Assembly (NCBI GenBank): GCA_947561585.1
Contig: CANNZV010001054.1
Coordinates: 62,001 to 126,000, forward strand
Direction of reading: 5' to 3'
DNA from: Caprella mutica
Lineage: Eukaryota; Arthropoda; Malacostraca; Amphipoda; Caprellidae
Length of the DNA: 64,000 bases
Part shown: one piece after another, positions 24,232-37,083 of the stretch
How the letters are laid out: each line of letters opens with the position of its first letter
Numbering within the stretch: the stretch's first letter is position 1
The notes under the pieces: generated by a model
Databases searched by the model: none
The model's input: the letters and a program-made list of their open reading frames with translations, nothing else
What the model was told of the DNA's origin: nothing
Position numbers and translations under genes: made by a program

Positions 24232-25204
24232 AATGGTCCAAAATGTTAATGCAAAATGTGTTTAGAAAAAAATGACTTATATAAATTTATTCATCTACTG
24301 TAAAATATACATGATAAATATTATCCCTCAAACGAGCAGCAATAGATCTATATCACAGGTCAACCAAAAGCACATTGCCTGTATAATCTGTATATCAATT
24401 TGGAGGTTTGAAATTTAATAATTTGAAGCTCAAAACAATCAAGAGTGGTATTTTTCCCTGTCTGCAGAAACTGATAAAGTGTTTGAAGAGATCTCTCTTT
24501 CCATTCATAGTAAAATATAAGAATTAATTCAAAAGTGTTTCTAGAGAATATCCCAAATATGTCTCATATTCTGAAGACTGGTATTTTTCCAATCTATTTT
24601 AAATAGGCTCGGCAGAAAAATAGCACATTCAGACTTTGATTAGTTATTTAAAGAGAGTGCAAACAGAAAGTTTTGCAGAAAAAATCACAAATTCACAACG
24701 TCATTAGCAAATAACTTTTTAGAGCAGACACGAAAGGCAAACAAACACTGCAGTCACTGTACAGAATTATAAAGATAGAGGAGTTGTTTTTCAGCTTTTG
24801 ATCTCTATAATCAACACATATTTATAGCATGAATTGTTAGGTAGATCATAGATTTCAATATACCAGTGTATAAGTAATAGAAGATATTGCAAAGCTTTAT
24901 GATTTTTTTATATCAATTTAAATGGTAATTCTTACTGTTATACATAGATAATAAATTATACTATAATTTTTTTGAATACATTGAGTATTGGAATTAGCAA
25001 AGTATCAGCACTTTTTTTGCTGACACAGATACTAGATGGCTAGGAAAAGGGCAAGTAGGTACTGATATCAGTGATATGATACTTCATCAATTATACATAT
25101 ACAAATTAAAGATAATACAATTTGCAGTCCTTTAATTTGTTCAGAAATCAATTGAAATAATTTTCTCAAGAAAACAACTATAATTATTGGCAGGAAAAAT
25201 AAGA
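24232..25204. other. MRPL3 upstream region
   Basis: Expected promoter and 5'UTR of MRPL3 (minus strand). Roughly the first 90 bases upstream of the ATG resemble the sequence upstream of the duplicated exon at 39303-39390 (shared GCAAAATGTGTTTA and TTCATCTAC). No core promoter element can be assigned. Confidence 0.4.
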
Positions 25205-28200
25205 GTTCATGAACATGATGAGCCAAGAGCTCTCAATTTTCTCTCCAAAATTCGAAATCAGCTAAAATGAAACTTAAGATTAAATTTCTCTTCAAGATAA
25301 TCAAATGATCTTTTTATTATATATTCTCTCCAAAATAAAATTGTAATGCTAACATGGCCACCATGTTTCAAAGTATGGACAAAGTTCAGTTGCTAGTAAA
25401 CTGGCAACTTTTGAGGCAACTCACAAGAGATACAAATACATCATCTATCAGACTAAGTCTTGAAGCATAATACATAACTTCATAAGTCTTCACACTTCAG
25501 AAGTTCAGGATGTTTTCAAGTGTAAAATCTTCACTAGGAAGTGAAATTTCTCAATTTCTTAAATGTGACAAACTTTGAAAAGTTTGAATCTGGATGCCTT
25601 AGTGCCACTCTGATGAATTAATTACTCTGTTGGAGTTTAGCAAACCTTAAAATACAGTAATAAATTAATGGGAACTGTATAATCCGCAGGCCAATTGCAG
25701 CCACTTTGGAAGATACCTTAGGCTAACAGATGAGTTTTAGAGGCTAAATGGTGCAGATTTTACAGTTCCCATTAATTTATTGCTGTATTTTAAGGATTGC
25801 TAAACTCCAACAAAGTGATTAATCCATCAGAAAAAAAAACACTTTTTCCAGAGTGGATTTGCAGCATTTACCTAGCCTCTAAAATAAAAACAGGGTTGCC
25901 ACTCAAATTTGAAGAAAAATTTAAAGGACAATTTCAAGGATACAAATTTGTGGTTATATATTAATTTTCTCCCCATTGTATGATTTTAGATATTTGTTAA
26001 ATCATTCTAATAATGTCTTTGTGATAATATTGCTGAATATCAATCATTAGTTTTTTTAAATGTGCCAACCAGCCAGTTGACCAAATAACACCAAACAGTC
26101 TTGAGTGTAGAATAAGATCATCCAAATTTTTTTATAATTACTAGTACTTTTTCATTTATAATTTAAATATATCAGCAAGGTACACAATTCATTAACATGC
26201 TAACTGTGACTGCAAAATGACAAACAAAAATTCTCAAATGGACTTTAATACTTCGATGGGATATGGGACTGTTTTTTAAATTAATAAAATAACATCTTTT
26301 TATTGTATAGTAAATGGCGCAAAATAAAATGCTGTGGTTATGAGAAGCAATTGAATTGATTCAGAAATTTAATAACCACTTATTAAATTTGATACCTGTG
26401 ATATACCTAATAAAATTAAATATCTATATTTTCCCTTGTTACATCTGTTATTTTAACATATATAACTGTCTGTATGATGTAACAATTATGAAAAACGAAA
26501 TATTTAACAACTAATTCACCTACACTGAGTGAGAGTTAAGGTATGTTTGAATTTAAATACCATTAATTCATTCACTACTTTGAACTTTAATCACAGAACA
26601 TGAACTAATTCTAGTAACAATTGCAACAACACTTCTACGCTAAGGCAAAAATTCAAATCCATTTTCTTCTATTCTAACTCATAGAAAATGAAATCTTTCA
26701 AGAGTAAATACTACTGAAGAAAATTGTGCTATACCTCGTTTTTATTACCATTTGTAATAGGACTGAATCGTGATTTTGGTAATAAAAGCAGGGCCTGCAT
26801 GTAATACAAACACAAAACTAATCCTGCCGGCTGTCAGGACGCCTGAGAGGTTCAGCTATGCGTGTTGGATGAAAAGGCAGCTCATATACTAAATTAAAAC
26901 CCTTCATATTGAGCTATCAGCAATAACTTGAGACAATGCTTGAGTCAACAATTGCTTGTACAAAAATTTAAATATTATTTAATAATTTGTTTGAATAATT
27001 TCATATGAAATGAACTCTAATGTTGTATCTGTCTAATGTTGTATCTAACAAAAATTGACGTTTGGGAAAATTCAAGATCATATTCATTTTTGTCAAGGAC
27101 ATTTTACAAGATCTTCAAAATTCAAGGACACTTTTAAAAAAATTTCAAGGACATTTCAAGATTTTCAAAGATGGTTGCAACCCTGAAAAATTCATCTGTT
27201 AGTGTTAGACTAAGGTATTTGTCACTAATTTCCAGAGTGGGCACAGGGCTAAATCCATTTTCTGATTTTTCGCATTAAATTGTTCTGGTCACTTTCCTAA
27301 ATTCCTGCTACACTTTGAAACATAGAACATAGGATAAAAGTCATAAAACGAAAACCCAGACTGCAGAATATGAAACATTTTTCCAAGACTCTCTGTGGCG
27401 GCGGGAGATCACCAGTCTGCCATGTTTCAAAGTGTGGCAGGAAAGTCGCAGTTTAGTGAGAAAATTGATACAGGTCGCGACATTTAAGGTACTTTAAAGG
27501 AGTAATTTGACTTCCTAGTGACGATTTTACACTTGTAAACATCCTTATACTTCATGTCTGATACATGTACATCTCTTAAGACTATTTTGTGAGTGATTTA
27601 CTTGTTATTTACATGTTTTTCAACTTATTTAACCCCTCAAAAGTCGCCAATTTACTGGCGACTTTGTCCACACTTTAAAACATGGCCAGTCTGCTGAATG
27701 TGTCTCTTCTCCCGCAGAGATTTATTTAATTTGGGAGAGTTATTCTCAGACTCTCAGTAGCCAGTCTGGAAAAATAGGTGCTTTCTGATGAACTAATTAC
27801 TCTGTTGGAGTTTTACAAACTTCAAAAATTAATGGTAAATTGCTAAAAAATTGTATAATCCGCAGCATTTTGCATATAGAGTTCAGATGTTAGCGGCTTA
27901 GCCTAAGCAGTTTTCTAGACTGGCTCAGTAGCAGATTCAGAATCTCCCGCAGCTAAATTAATGATAATATATGAATTAATTCAAGATCTCCCGCAGAGAT
28001 CTCCAATTCCTAAAATTCAATCAAAAACTCCCACAGAGAGTCTTGGAAAAATGTTCTATATTCTGCAGACTGGGGTCCGAGATCATGAATTAATTCCTAT
28101 GTTACCAATAATTTAGCTGCGGGAGATTCTGAATCTGCTGGCTGCTGCTTGCTGAGAGTCAGGGAGTAACTCTCTCAAATAAAATCTCTGCAGGAAAAGA

Positions 28201-28260
28201 GACACATTCATTATATAATGCAGAGTCACAGACTGGTGATAGATCTTGAATCCATTTAGA
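25205..28260. repeat. Repeat complex related to 1-850
   Basis: Contains a foldback arm (25215-25355), an inverted diverged copy of the 110-385 block (25352-25590), inverted copies of the block 1-48 (25644-25690 and 25757-25810), a direct copy of 110-385 (27415-27690), and repeated CTGCGGGAG/CTCCCGCAG units (27700-28230). The middle part (25900-27180) is AT-rich with no gene seen. Several pieces are nested within one another. Confidence 0.6.
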
Positions 28261-28466
28261 TTTCAGACCATTCAATTGATTCATATATTTAAATATTAGC
28301 CTATTAAGTACCATAATTTTCGTTGAGAAATGAGAGATAACTACTTCATAACTTCAATAATTGGTTAACAGACTTTTTGTGGAAGAAAAATAAGATGTCA
28401 TCATTGTCATGTCATGAATAAAGAATTGGCCAAATTTAGTTAAATTACCATCAGCATCACTCAAGG

Positions 28467-30248
28467 GGTTTGACTAAAAGACGCATGACCACGCACGGCA
28501 CCGCACTGCCACGCACGACCACGCATGGCCAATATTTAAAAGACGCATGACCACGCACAACCACACATGACCAACGCATGACCAATATATATGTGATGGG
28601 GGAAAAAGAGAATGGTGCAGGGGGTCGGGGGGAAGCCTCGAGAATATTGTGACTAAGTTTCAATACTATATTCAGCATATACCTAAGTGAACTAATTCGA
28701 TTATTTATCTTTCCTTCAGGTCATGCGATATGCCTGGATGCACGACCGTCATATTTGTTGTTGGTAGCGTCAATAGTTCTACCTGGTGATGTATCATAAT
28801 GTATCAGTATAATGATGTATAATTGCAATACACCAACACCGTCCTCGAAATAATCGAGTCCGACATAAATTCAACATTAACATTTATTTTCTTTTCAGAA
28901 CAGAACAGAAGCCTGCTTCAATCCATTGCCAACAGGAAAACGAAATATCGAATATATAATGGGGAGCCAACAACCAAGACGGTTTAATCTTTAGAGTCTC
29001 AGCCAACTAAGACTAATTAGATGTAAAATAAAGACCTAACCATTTTAATGATGAACGTTTAGTAATTTCATAGATTGTTAACAGTTGACTAAAGTTCACG
29101 CACGATCAAACATGATCAGTAACCAATCCCAGCAAACATGTCCGACTCATTTCGATATCGAATTAATAATTATTAACATATTTATAGAACTTTACTGATT
29201 AAGATAATAAAGACTTTTTATCAACAATTGATCAAGAGAATAATGTTGTATTTTGATAACGTTGAATAAACATATTTTTACAGTAATGTACTAATAACAG
29301 GTGTCATAGAATATAATTATTATTAACCGGTCACTAGAGCGGAAAGAAAAGTTTGAAAATGCATAATGAAAAATGTAAAAGGAATTTAAAATATGTACAT
29401 AATTAGAGCGACTGATTTCATTTACTGTAGCTTGTCATACATATATACTTTTTGGCTTAAAAATGATAGTGGTGATAAAGGAAGAAATATTTAATTTATA
29501 ATAGAAATGATTAATTCTATAATAGAAATATAGTGTAGGCCTATGATGTAAATAAATCGTATAAAAACATATGTAATTTATTATTAGGGTTGTGACATCA
29601 TGCACTAAAATACATGCCTTAAAAGCAATGCACTGATGCTCTAAAAAGCATGACGTATGCTCTGAAAATCATGCACTTATGCCTTGAAAGCATGCACTTA
29701 AGCTCTGAAACATGCTATTAAAGCTTTATTGCATGCATTTTGTATTTACATTTAGGTTAGTTAGTCCTCGATCTTTTTTGCCATTTTCTTTGCATGTACT
29801 TTGAAAAAAGTGTAGATAAATTGTTTGGTAGGACTATATAAAAATATTCAGATATTAAATATCTAAATTGTCTTTTGTTATGAAATAATTATAGGTATAG
29901 AAGTTTTGGAGTGGAAAACGTTATATTATATAAAACAATTATTCAGTTTTTTATTTATTTTTAGAAATTTCTCAGTAACAGAGGGAATCTTTTAATTTAT
30001 ATTATCTTAGTAAAGTATACTAAATAGTGAATATTAAATTAATTTAAATAGTACCATAAACATGAAGATGAAATAAATTAAAACCCCCGACCCCCTGCAC
30101 CATTCTCTTCTCCCCCCATCACATATATATTGGTCATGCGTTGGTTATGTGTGGTTGTGCGTGGTCATGCGTCTTTTAAATATTGGCCATGCGTGGTCGT
30201 GCGTGGCAGTGCGGTGCCGTGCGTGGTCATGCGTCTTTTAGTCAAACC
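28467..30248. mobile_element. ~1.8-kb DNA element with ~165-bp terminal inverted repeats
   Basis: Left arm begins GGTTTGACTAAAAGACGCAT, and the exact complement ends at 30248. The arms contain repeated CATGACCACGCA motifs and extend to a G/C-rich stretch (CAGGGGGTCGGGG) near 28630 and its complement near 30090. Short imperfect direct repeats flank it (CACTCAAG and CACTTCAAG). The interior has no long reading frame but has subterminal repeats of GCATGCACTTATGC type near 29600-29730. Probably a nonautonomous transposon; the superfamily cannot be fixed. Confidence 0.75.
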
Positions 30249-30542
30249 GTCACTTCAAGACACCTAGCCCTAGCTACGCGCTAGGTAGGGCCGGGCCGCC
30301 GGTGTAGGCTATAATTTACTAAGTACCTACAATCTTGAATCTGGATTCTTGATAGGTAATTAATCAGCTTCTGGTCGCCAAGAATACAATTAACTGGTAA
30401 TATGTTATGACTCTCTGAGTCTCTTATGTGGTATAGAAAATAAAACTACTTAACTAAAGTCAACACCGGTGCTTCCGTCAGAGATCAAATTTTGGCTACA
30501 AAATATCATCCCTAAAATCAGGATATCAATGGATTGAATACT
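30249..30542. other. Short intergenic spacer
   Basis: No feature recognised. Confidence 0.3.
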
Positions 30543-31480
30543 GGGGTAAGTTCGGAGTTATCGGACCACAGGACATTGAATAAAGGCCCGTTTACACGCT
30601 ACGATAAATTGAAGTGATTTATAGTAATGAAGAAGTTGTTGTAATTTATTAGTACGTGTAAAAAGGAGATCGTAGCGATTTATTGAAGTTGGAATTGGAT
30701 TGTGTGATTGGTGCTATCAGGCTCAAATTTATAAGAATCGTAACGATAAGTTTGAACGTGTAAACAGGGTTCCAATAAATCGTTGCAATCTAACTCCATA
30801 TATAATGCTAAACACATTCCAAATGCAGACCATCTTAATGTTTCGTCCATGACGGCTAGTGAAAAATATAGATGTTGGAGTAAAAATCGTTGCGTGTAAA
30901 CACTGTCTCAATCATCTGATAAATTAAGGGCCTGGATAAATTAATGCGATCTATGTGCTCAATAAATCGTTCCTACTTATCGTAGCGTGTAAACGGGCCT
31001 TTAAGAAGAAGCTCAGATCGAACTTGTACTCACTATTAAGTCGTAAAAATTCAACCAATCACGTCTATTGATCACTGACGTCACTATAAACGCTCTTTCG
31101 AAAACAGTTTGAATGTGCATTCTGCCTCAGCTCATTATCTTTGCTAGGAGCCATATCTTCCTACCAAATTATGCACACGATTATCTCTATCTATATTCTA
31201 TAGCCCAGCTACTAAGCAATAATAAAATAATCTTCTTTGCAACAAACACAAACGGACACCATTTCGGTTGTAATACGCATTCAAAATAATGGACTCAAAC
31301 AGAACTGGTGAAACGAAGCCTTTGATTGGATGAGTGGCTCTAGTTCAAGTGACGTCACTGTAAACGGCACTCAAGAGTAATATAATGGGATCTACACTTT
31401 TCTATTCAATGTTCTGTTCTGTGTATCGAACGTTTCCACATTTTCGATCATATAAGAAAAAAGATATAATGATAATTGTT
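30543..31480. mobile_element. Family B MITE split by later insertions
   Basis: A family B left end (GGGGTAAGTTCGGAGTTATC) sits at 30543 and the continuation of the arm (GTTTCCACATTTTCGATCAT) resumes at about 31425. The bases between include a TTAA-type element at 30594-31008 and about 400 further bases with two CRE-like TGACGTCA motifs (near 31077 and 31351). The simplest reading is insertion of the TTAA element and other sequence into an older MITE. Confidence 0.55.
30594..31008. mobile_element. TTAA-type MITE with GTTTACACG ends
   Basis: Terminal inverted repeats AGGCCCGTTTACACGCTACG at the left and the complement CGTAGCGTGTAAACGGGCCT at the right, followed by TTAA. Interior repeats of GTAGCGATTTATTG type occur. 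A second, interrupted copy is at 1671-2505. Confidence 0.8.
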
Positions 31481-31504
31481 TAACTGTTATTTCATCCGTA
31501 TCCA

Positions 31505-32105
31505 TATATATTAAATGTCCCCTCCGAGCAAATATTTTTAATGCTTTATTTAACGAGGCTAATGTTCCTTATCATTTTGCTGCAAACTGCATCGAATTTG
31601 GTAGTGTATTTTTAATTTTATATGCTTTTAAAGATTTTTAAAATCAAAACTTTACAAAACTTATTTTATTTCCGACTTACTAATTTAAGAAATTTTCAGC
31701 CTGAAGAAAAAGAATGTACACCATTTGTTTTGATTGTCAACTAGGTATTAGGTTTAATAAATCCATTTAATATTCGTGTAAAGGTAAAAATTGAATGAAC
31801 TTATAATAGAAACGTTTATATACTTTAGGAAACAATTAATATCTAAAATAATTTGAATATAGGCCGAAAACGCATGGTTTGTTTATAAAATTCAAATTTG
31901 TAATCAAAACAAAGAGTGTACAATCTTCTTCTTGAGCATCAGATTAGTGATTCGCTCAATTGTTGCTCACAGGGTATTAAAAACAAATTATAAAATATAT
32001 ATTGAACCGAATAGTATGCGGTTTGCAGAATAATGATTGTAGACCTTAGTTCTATAATATTATGTTATAAACTCATTTTTTTCCCGGAGCCTGGTGAGGA
32101 CCAAT
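31505..32105. mobile_element. ~600-bp TIR element, copy 1
   Basis: Matches 34746-35335 over its whole length in opposite orientation with moderate divergence. Ends: GTCCCCTCCGAGCAAA and, at the other end, CCCGGAGCCTGGTGAGGACC. No long reading frame. Confidence 0.75.
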
Positions 32106-32949
32106 AAAACCTAACGAACATAGATATCTAATATTTCAAACAGAAATACTAGGTAGGCCACCGTATATTTAATTAATCAATTTAAATTATAAACATATCT
32201 AGATATATGTTGGTAAGTCACAACTACATTTTATTCTGAAATCAGCTAATTAGTAATCTTGAGTAAGGATGAAAGAAAAACAGATTCATAATAATATATT
32301 CATTCTAACTTATAACTCACAAATAGCTATATCACAGACACAAAGTTTAGTAATTTACGCGATATGTTGTAGCAATCACCCAGCATTATTTGCCATAATC
32401 TCTCTCAATATATTCTATCAAAAGCTATTTTTAGATCTATAAAATGCGCAAAGTTGCTCATACCCCACTCCCAACTCTTCTCCAAGACCATCTTCGCAAT
32501 AAATATGGCCCCTTGCCCAGGCAGAAACCAAATTGACACTCATCCAGTATATCATAATCTTCAAACTTTCAGTTCGCGGTCCTCATCGATTGTATCCATC
32601 CAAACCCGAGGATTCTTAGCTCCCCCTGCCTATTCAAAGGCTGCCGGGAACTGGGGATCATCTCTTATTGGTTCACGATGGGTTTCTTAAAAATAATTTT
32701 CTTTACACCAGTGGGTTGCTAGCCCTATCCTGGCAACCCTTCCCATTTATCCAGGCTTGGAACCGGCATACAGTTGAGAAGGCATGGTCCCCCTATGGCT
32801 GAGTTAATAAACTATACGATTTTATTTAAGTAATAAAATTTACCTTACTAAATTAATAAAATATCACAACTACGTACTTTGATCTGAATTTTCCATCAAG
32901 TAAAAAGAGATGCCATTCAGATTAAGTTTTTCAATAGGTTTTAAATTCG
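32106..32949. other. Intergenic with an unclassified repeat-like segment
   Basis: Positions 32440-32820 are less AT-rich than their surroundings and look like a fragment of a dispersed element (CCAGGCTTGGAACCGGCATA). I cannot classify it. No splice-supported exon seen. Confidence 0.3.
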
Positions 32950-33117
32950 ATATTTTTCAGTCTTATTTTAATGACCATTTTATGTGAAATACTTATTATG
33001 GGGTTCTACGTCTGTTCAGAACTTGTTGCCACATCACAGATGTGAAAAGAAATACAAGGAATCTGGACAAAGCAGTCAGAAAGAAAAGTGCCTCTATGAA
33101 CAATGTCACCTACCAAC
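32950..33117. repeat. SINE-like repeat, diverged copy
   Basis: Resembles 54355-54560 (shared GGACAAAGCAGTCAGAAA-like and AACAATGTCACCTACCA-like segments). Joined directly to the truncated family A MITE. Confidence 0.5.
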
Positions 33118-33336
33118 CAAGCTCCTCCAACTTTTCCCACGAGAACATAAAAAAAAGCGATATAATTGTTATTTATTTTAGTTGGTACCCATGATACCTG
33201 AAGGTATTATGGATACCAACTGTAATAAATAATAATTATATCGTTTTTTCTTATATTCTCGTGGAAAAAGTAGGAGGAGCTAAGCAGAAAAGCCTGGTAG
33301 AAAGACTTACAAAACCTCACGTGTGTACGGCCCTTA
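33118..33336. mobile_element. MITE family A, left end truncated
   Basis: Contains the palindromic core (AGTTGGTACCCATGATACC and its complement) and the full right arm ending CACGTGTGTACGGCCC next to TTAA. The outer part of the left arm is missing. Confidence 0.8.
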
Positions 33337-34520
33337 AACTTAGTAGAAAAAGCAGTCTCACAAATGTATTTACAAATACACCGAACAGTAAATACCTTCA
33401 CCAATATATTTTAAGCAATTGTGTGGACTAGCTATTATTTTAGTACATTCTAAGTTCTTATTTTTAGCATATTAACCACATTACACTCTATAGTACAAGT
33501 GTTCATCAATTAGTAATTGCATAGTACTTGCTTTAAGTTAGCTTATATCTTATAGCTATGAGTCTTAATTTTCACATTATTCATACCAATAAAACATGTC
33601 AAATGGTGTAAAATGCTATACAGACAGGCCCAGCTTTTATTTACTTTCAATCTTATTACCAAATGATAGTAAGAGCGGGGAAAAGTCAAAGAACTATATA
33701 ATTGTTACTCCTTAATTAAACATTTCATTTTCTATGAGTTATAAACATTTCTATGTGATTTAGACTAGCTAAGCCTATTAAATACTGTTCCAGAGCTTGT
33801 TGTCAGAATTAGTTGATGCTCTGTTATGAAAGTCATAGTATAGTGAATTAATTATAGTAATTCATAGATACTTTGATTTATATAACTATTGTGTTACATT
33901 GAACAAACGGTAATTTTATGCTCTGAAATAATTTAGGCAGTAGGGCAAGTTCTAAATTATTGGTTGGTTCTACATTTCCGAACACATAGGAAAATAAAAT
34001 AATAATTATTTATTATCTTGCTATTTATTTTAATTGAGATCATGTATAGCAACTGAAATAGAAGTTAAATAAGTATTATCACCCCCAAAAATAGTTTGTT
34101 GGTCTATATTTGTCTGTCACGATTTAAGAAACTATACAAAATATGCTCCCAGGTGGTAGGCAGCATGAACACTAATTCTTATCAGAGTTCAATAAATGGT
34201 AAATTATTTAAAATCTACAAAGTTAGTTTTTTATGAACTTAATCAACAGGTTAAATTTGTATATTATTTGAATCTATAATCACAAAAACACCATAATAAG
34301 GATAAGTGTAAAAATATTAATAAATAGTAGCAATTACTAATCCTATAATCTAATTCATGAACATTTAAAATACTTATCGGCAGATTAATATCATTTTCTT
34401 TTAATCTAATATGGGTAACTTCGAAAATTAGGCAATAAATGCATCAGATATCACAGCATGAGGAATCACATGTTTACACTAGGAGAGCTAGAACAATACT
34501 GACTGAGCATGCCTGCATGT
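33337..34520. other. Intergenic, no gene seen
   Basis: AT-rich. One family B left arm fragment at 33944-33998 (GGGCAAGTTCTAAATTATTG). Nothing else recognised. Confidence 0.4.
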
Positions 34521-34527
34521 ACTGTGA

Positions 34528-34741
34528 CGTTACCTTGAAGGCTGCTTCACACATCACCTATATCCGTCCGGCACGTCACCGGTCCATCTCTGTCACTCTC
34601 CTCTCAGTGATTCGGAGTCGGTGAAAAAATATACAATTTCTTTAATTTCAACAAACCTATTCACACAGTACCGCTCTCCTCAGTGAAAAAAATCACTGAC
34701 CGGTGACGTACCAGACGGATATCGGTGATGTGTGAAGCAGC
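34528..34741. mobile_element. TTAA-type MITE with CTTCACACATCAC ends
   Basis: Terminal inverted repeats AAGGCTGCTTCACACATCAC and GTGATGTGTGAAGCAGCCTT, with further inverted segments (CCGTC...GACGG, CACCGGTC...GACCGGTG). The right end shares a TTAA with the next element. Confidence 0.8.
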
Positions 34742-34745
34742 CTTA

Positions 34746-35335
34746 AAGGTCCTCTCCAGGCTCCGGGAAATAAATGAGTTTATCACATAATATTATAGAA
34801 CTAAGGTCTATGATCATCATTCCGCAAACCGCATACAATTCGATTCAGTATATATTTTATTATTTGCTTTTAAAGTTTTTCAATACTCTGTGAGCAACAA
34901 TCGAGCGAATCTCCAACCTGACGCTGAGAAAGAAGATTCTACACTCTTCGTTTTGATTTCAAATTTAGATTTTAAAACAAACAATGCTTTTTGGGCCTTC
35001 TTTTAAGATATTAATTGTTTCTAAAAGTATATAAACGTTTCTATAATAAGTTTATCCAAATTTAAACCTTTAAACGAATAACAAATAGATTTATTAAACC
35101 AAATACCTAGTTGACAATCAAAACAAATGGTGTACATTCTTCTTCTTCAGACTGAAAATTAGAAAGTCGGAAGTAAAGTAGGTTTTGTAGAGTTTGGATT
35201 ATAAAAATCTTTAAAAGCATATAAAATTAAAAATATGCTATCAAATTTTATGGGGTTTGCAGTAAAATAATAAGAAACATTAACCTCGTTGATTTAATTA
35301 ATAAAAAAATTTGCTTGGAGGGGACCTTTAAGGCT
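34746..35335. mobile_element. ~590-bp TIR element, copy 2, with TTAA duplication
   Basis: Inverted relative to 31505-32105. Ends AGGTCCTCTCCAGGCTCCGG and GGAGGGGACCT. Flanked by TTAA on both sides (CCTTAAAGG ... CCTTTAAGG), the target signature of piggyBac-like elements. Confidence 0.8.
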
Positions 35336-35624
35336 AGTGCTTGTTAACCTAGTGTTGACTGCTTAGTTTAATGGATACTAATCATTATTTCTATTTCAGA
35401 TTAACATTAACTACACAGCATCCCAGTACAATAGTTATAGAATACTTAACATAATCTTAACAATTAACATTATTGACAAAATATATGTCTTACATCTGTC
35501 AGTTTATGTTATAGTGTTCCCATCTCAGCTAAGCAAAGTTGCAAGATGCAAAAACCATCAACAAGCTACACACAAAGCATTAAAAAATCAAAGAAATCTT
35601 CTCAAGCAATGCTTACAAAGTCAA

Positions 35625-36297
35625 CTAGGAAGTGTCATGCATGAAATAGAAATAGTGGCTACCTCTCTTTGCAGTAGCTTCCAAATAATTTTCATCATAA
35701 TAAAGAACACGGAAATCTCTGAACAAAACTTCACCATTCTCACCATCATCTTTGTCACTACCAAATATCTTAAGAATGTTACTGGTATATAGCTCTCCTT
35801 CAAGCTTTTTCAACTCTTCCTCATTTTTTTGGTCAAAATTAACCAATTTCCTACCTAAATCTTCTTCCATTATATTTTTATTTGCCAAATAATAATTCAT
35901 ATCGCAAGAAAGTTCAACTGCTAATAGTTTGAAAACTTCAGAGAGTGAAAGAATGGATTCTGTTTTGATTGGATAGGCATAGTTTATGGAAGAGTCTAAA
36001 AAATACTCATTTTTAGTATATGTATCATATAATTCTTCAAAATATTTGGTACCTATAATACCAGCAGAAAAATTAAAGTCTCCATAACCAAATGGGTTCA
36101 GAGTTTCTTTCTTAACCATATTTTCATGGCAATCGTGGTTTGAGAACCACTCGTGGTTCTCAAAGGCTGTAGTAACATTCTGATTGACGGCACCCTTGTG
36201 AACATAAACTCCACCCAAATCCATTTCAAGCAGCACCTTCTCCATTTCTTCGAAGTTTTCTCCCATTCTCATTCCTGTCGTCTTCAGTGATCTACTT
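35625..36297 (-). CDS. Terminal exon of an unrecognised protein gene
   Basis: A 673-base open exon on the minus strand with a good acceptor (TTATTTTACAG just before 36297), entering in phase 2, then 223 codons and a TAG stop. Sequence is acidic and aromatic, without signal peptide, membrane segment or repeats. Visible features: MDLGGVYVHKG near residue 32, NPFGYGDFNFSAGIIG near 72, a Lys/Glu-rich stretch (NEEELKKLEGELY) and the C-terminus HYFYFMHDTS. The GGVY segment and the later FNFSAGIIGTKYFEELYDTY faintly recall the GG(I/V)Y and downstream blocks of DXD-containing sugar transferases (GT32-like), but the DXD itself is absent. I do not assign a function. A possible upstream exon lies at about 37727-37551. 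Confidence 0.6.
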
Positions 36298-36992
36298 CTG
36301 TAAAATAATAGAGGTATTTCAATCCACAAAAATAGCAGGAATAAGATAATGGGAATATTTTAACGCTAGTTTTAATCACTACTATACAAATTCTTTAAAA
36401 CCTGAACCGCCATGTGTACCACAGGTGGTATATACATTTTCCATTAATTGGAAGCAATTTTCAAATCCACATTATGATTGAAGTTTCAGCTTTTTTGACA
36501 ATAGTGCCTAGTTATATTTTAATGATGACAATTTCTTGATGTTACAAAAAAATCCTCTGATTTGACCAAATTTTAGTTTTTTTCCTCTCAATATCATCAT
36601 CAACTATACAGTATTTCAAGTAAAATGTTCTATAAAGAACCTTTTTAGAAGAATTATACCAATTATTTAGTTCAAAGTACTTGAGAATCACATCAAAAGA
36701 TTACTTATGATAAATACAGGCTCTGTTATTTTATTACCCCACTTTTATAAAAATCAGTAATAACAGCAAGACATGACTCAAAGTTATTATATATTTGTAG
36801 CCCTTTGGACATTTCATTTTTAATGAGTTTTGAAAATGGTTTTGAGAGCTCAACTATATTGAAATGATGTGAAAGAAAATTAATTTTTAATTATAATTAT
36901 CAGCTATAGATATATATTTTTATGAGTCTGATAAAGTTGAACCCTCCAATTAATCGAAGCATACCCTACTGCCAAAAATAGATTACATTACT

Positions 36993-37083
36993 TAACCCGT
37001 ACACGGAGGGTGGCCTTATTTTGGGACATCAATCTGAAGATTTAGATAGAAGTTAAAGTTGAGCAACCGTGTACTGGTTAACG
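36993..37083. mobile_element. Possible short TTAA-type MITE
   Basis: Ends TTAACCCGTACACGG and CCGTGTACTGGTTAA are imperfect inverted repeats about 90 bases apart, with TTAA at both edges. Lies in a presumed intron. Confidence 0.4.

Noticed and set aside
28457..28678. 73-codon minus-strand frame
   Set aside because: Lies in the terminal inverted repeat of the 1.8-kb element.
36298..36329. Start codon at 36329 for the orphan exon
   Set aside because: The 11 codons before 36297 form a typical intron 3' end (pyrimidine-rich, TTTTACAG), so the exon is better read as a downstream exon than as a single-exon gene.
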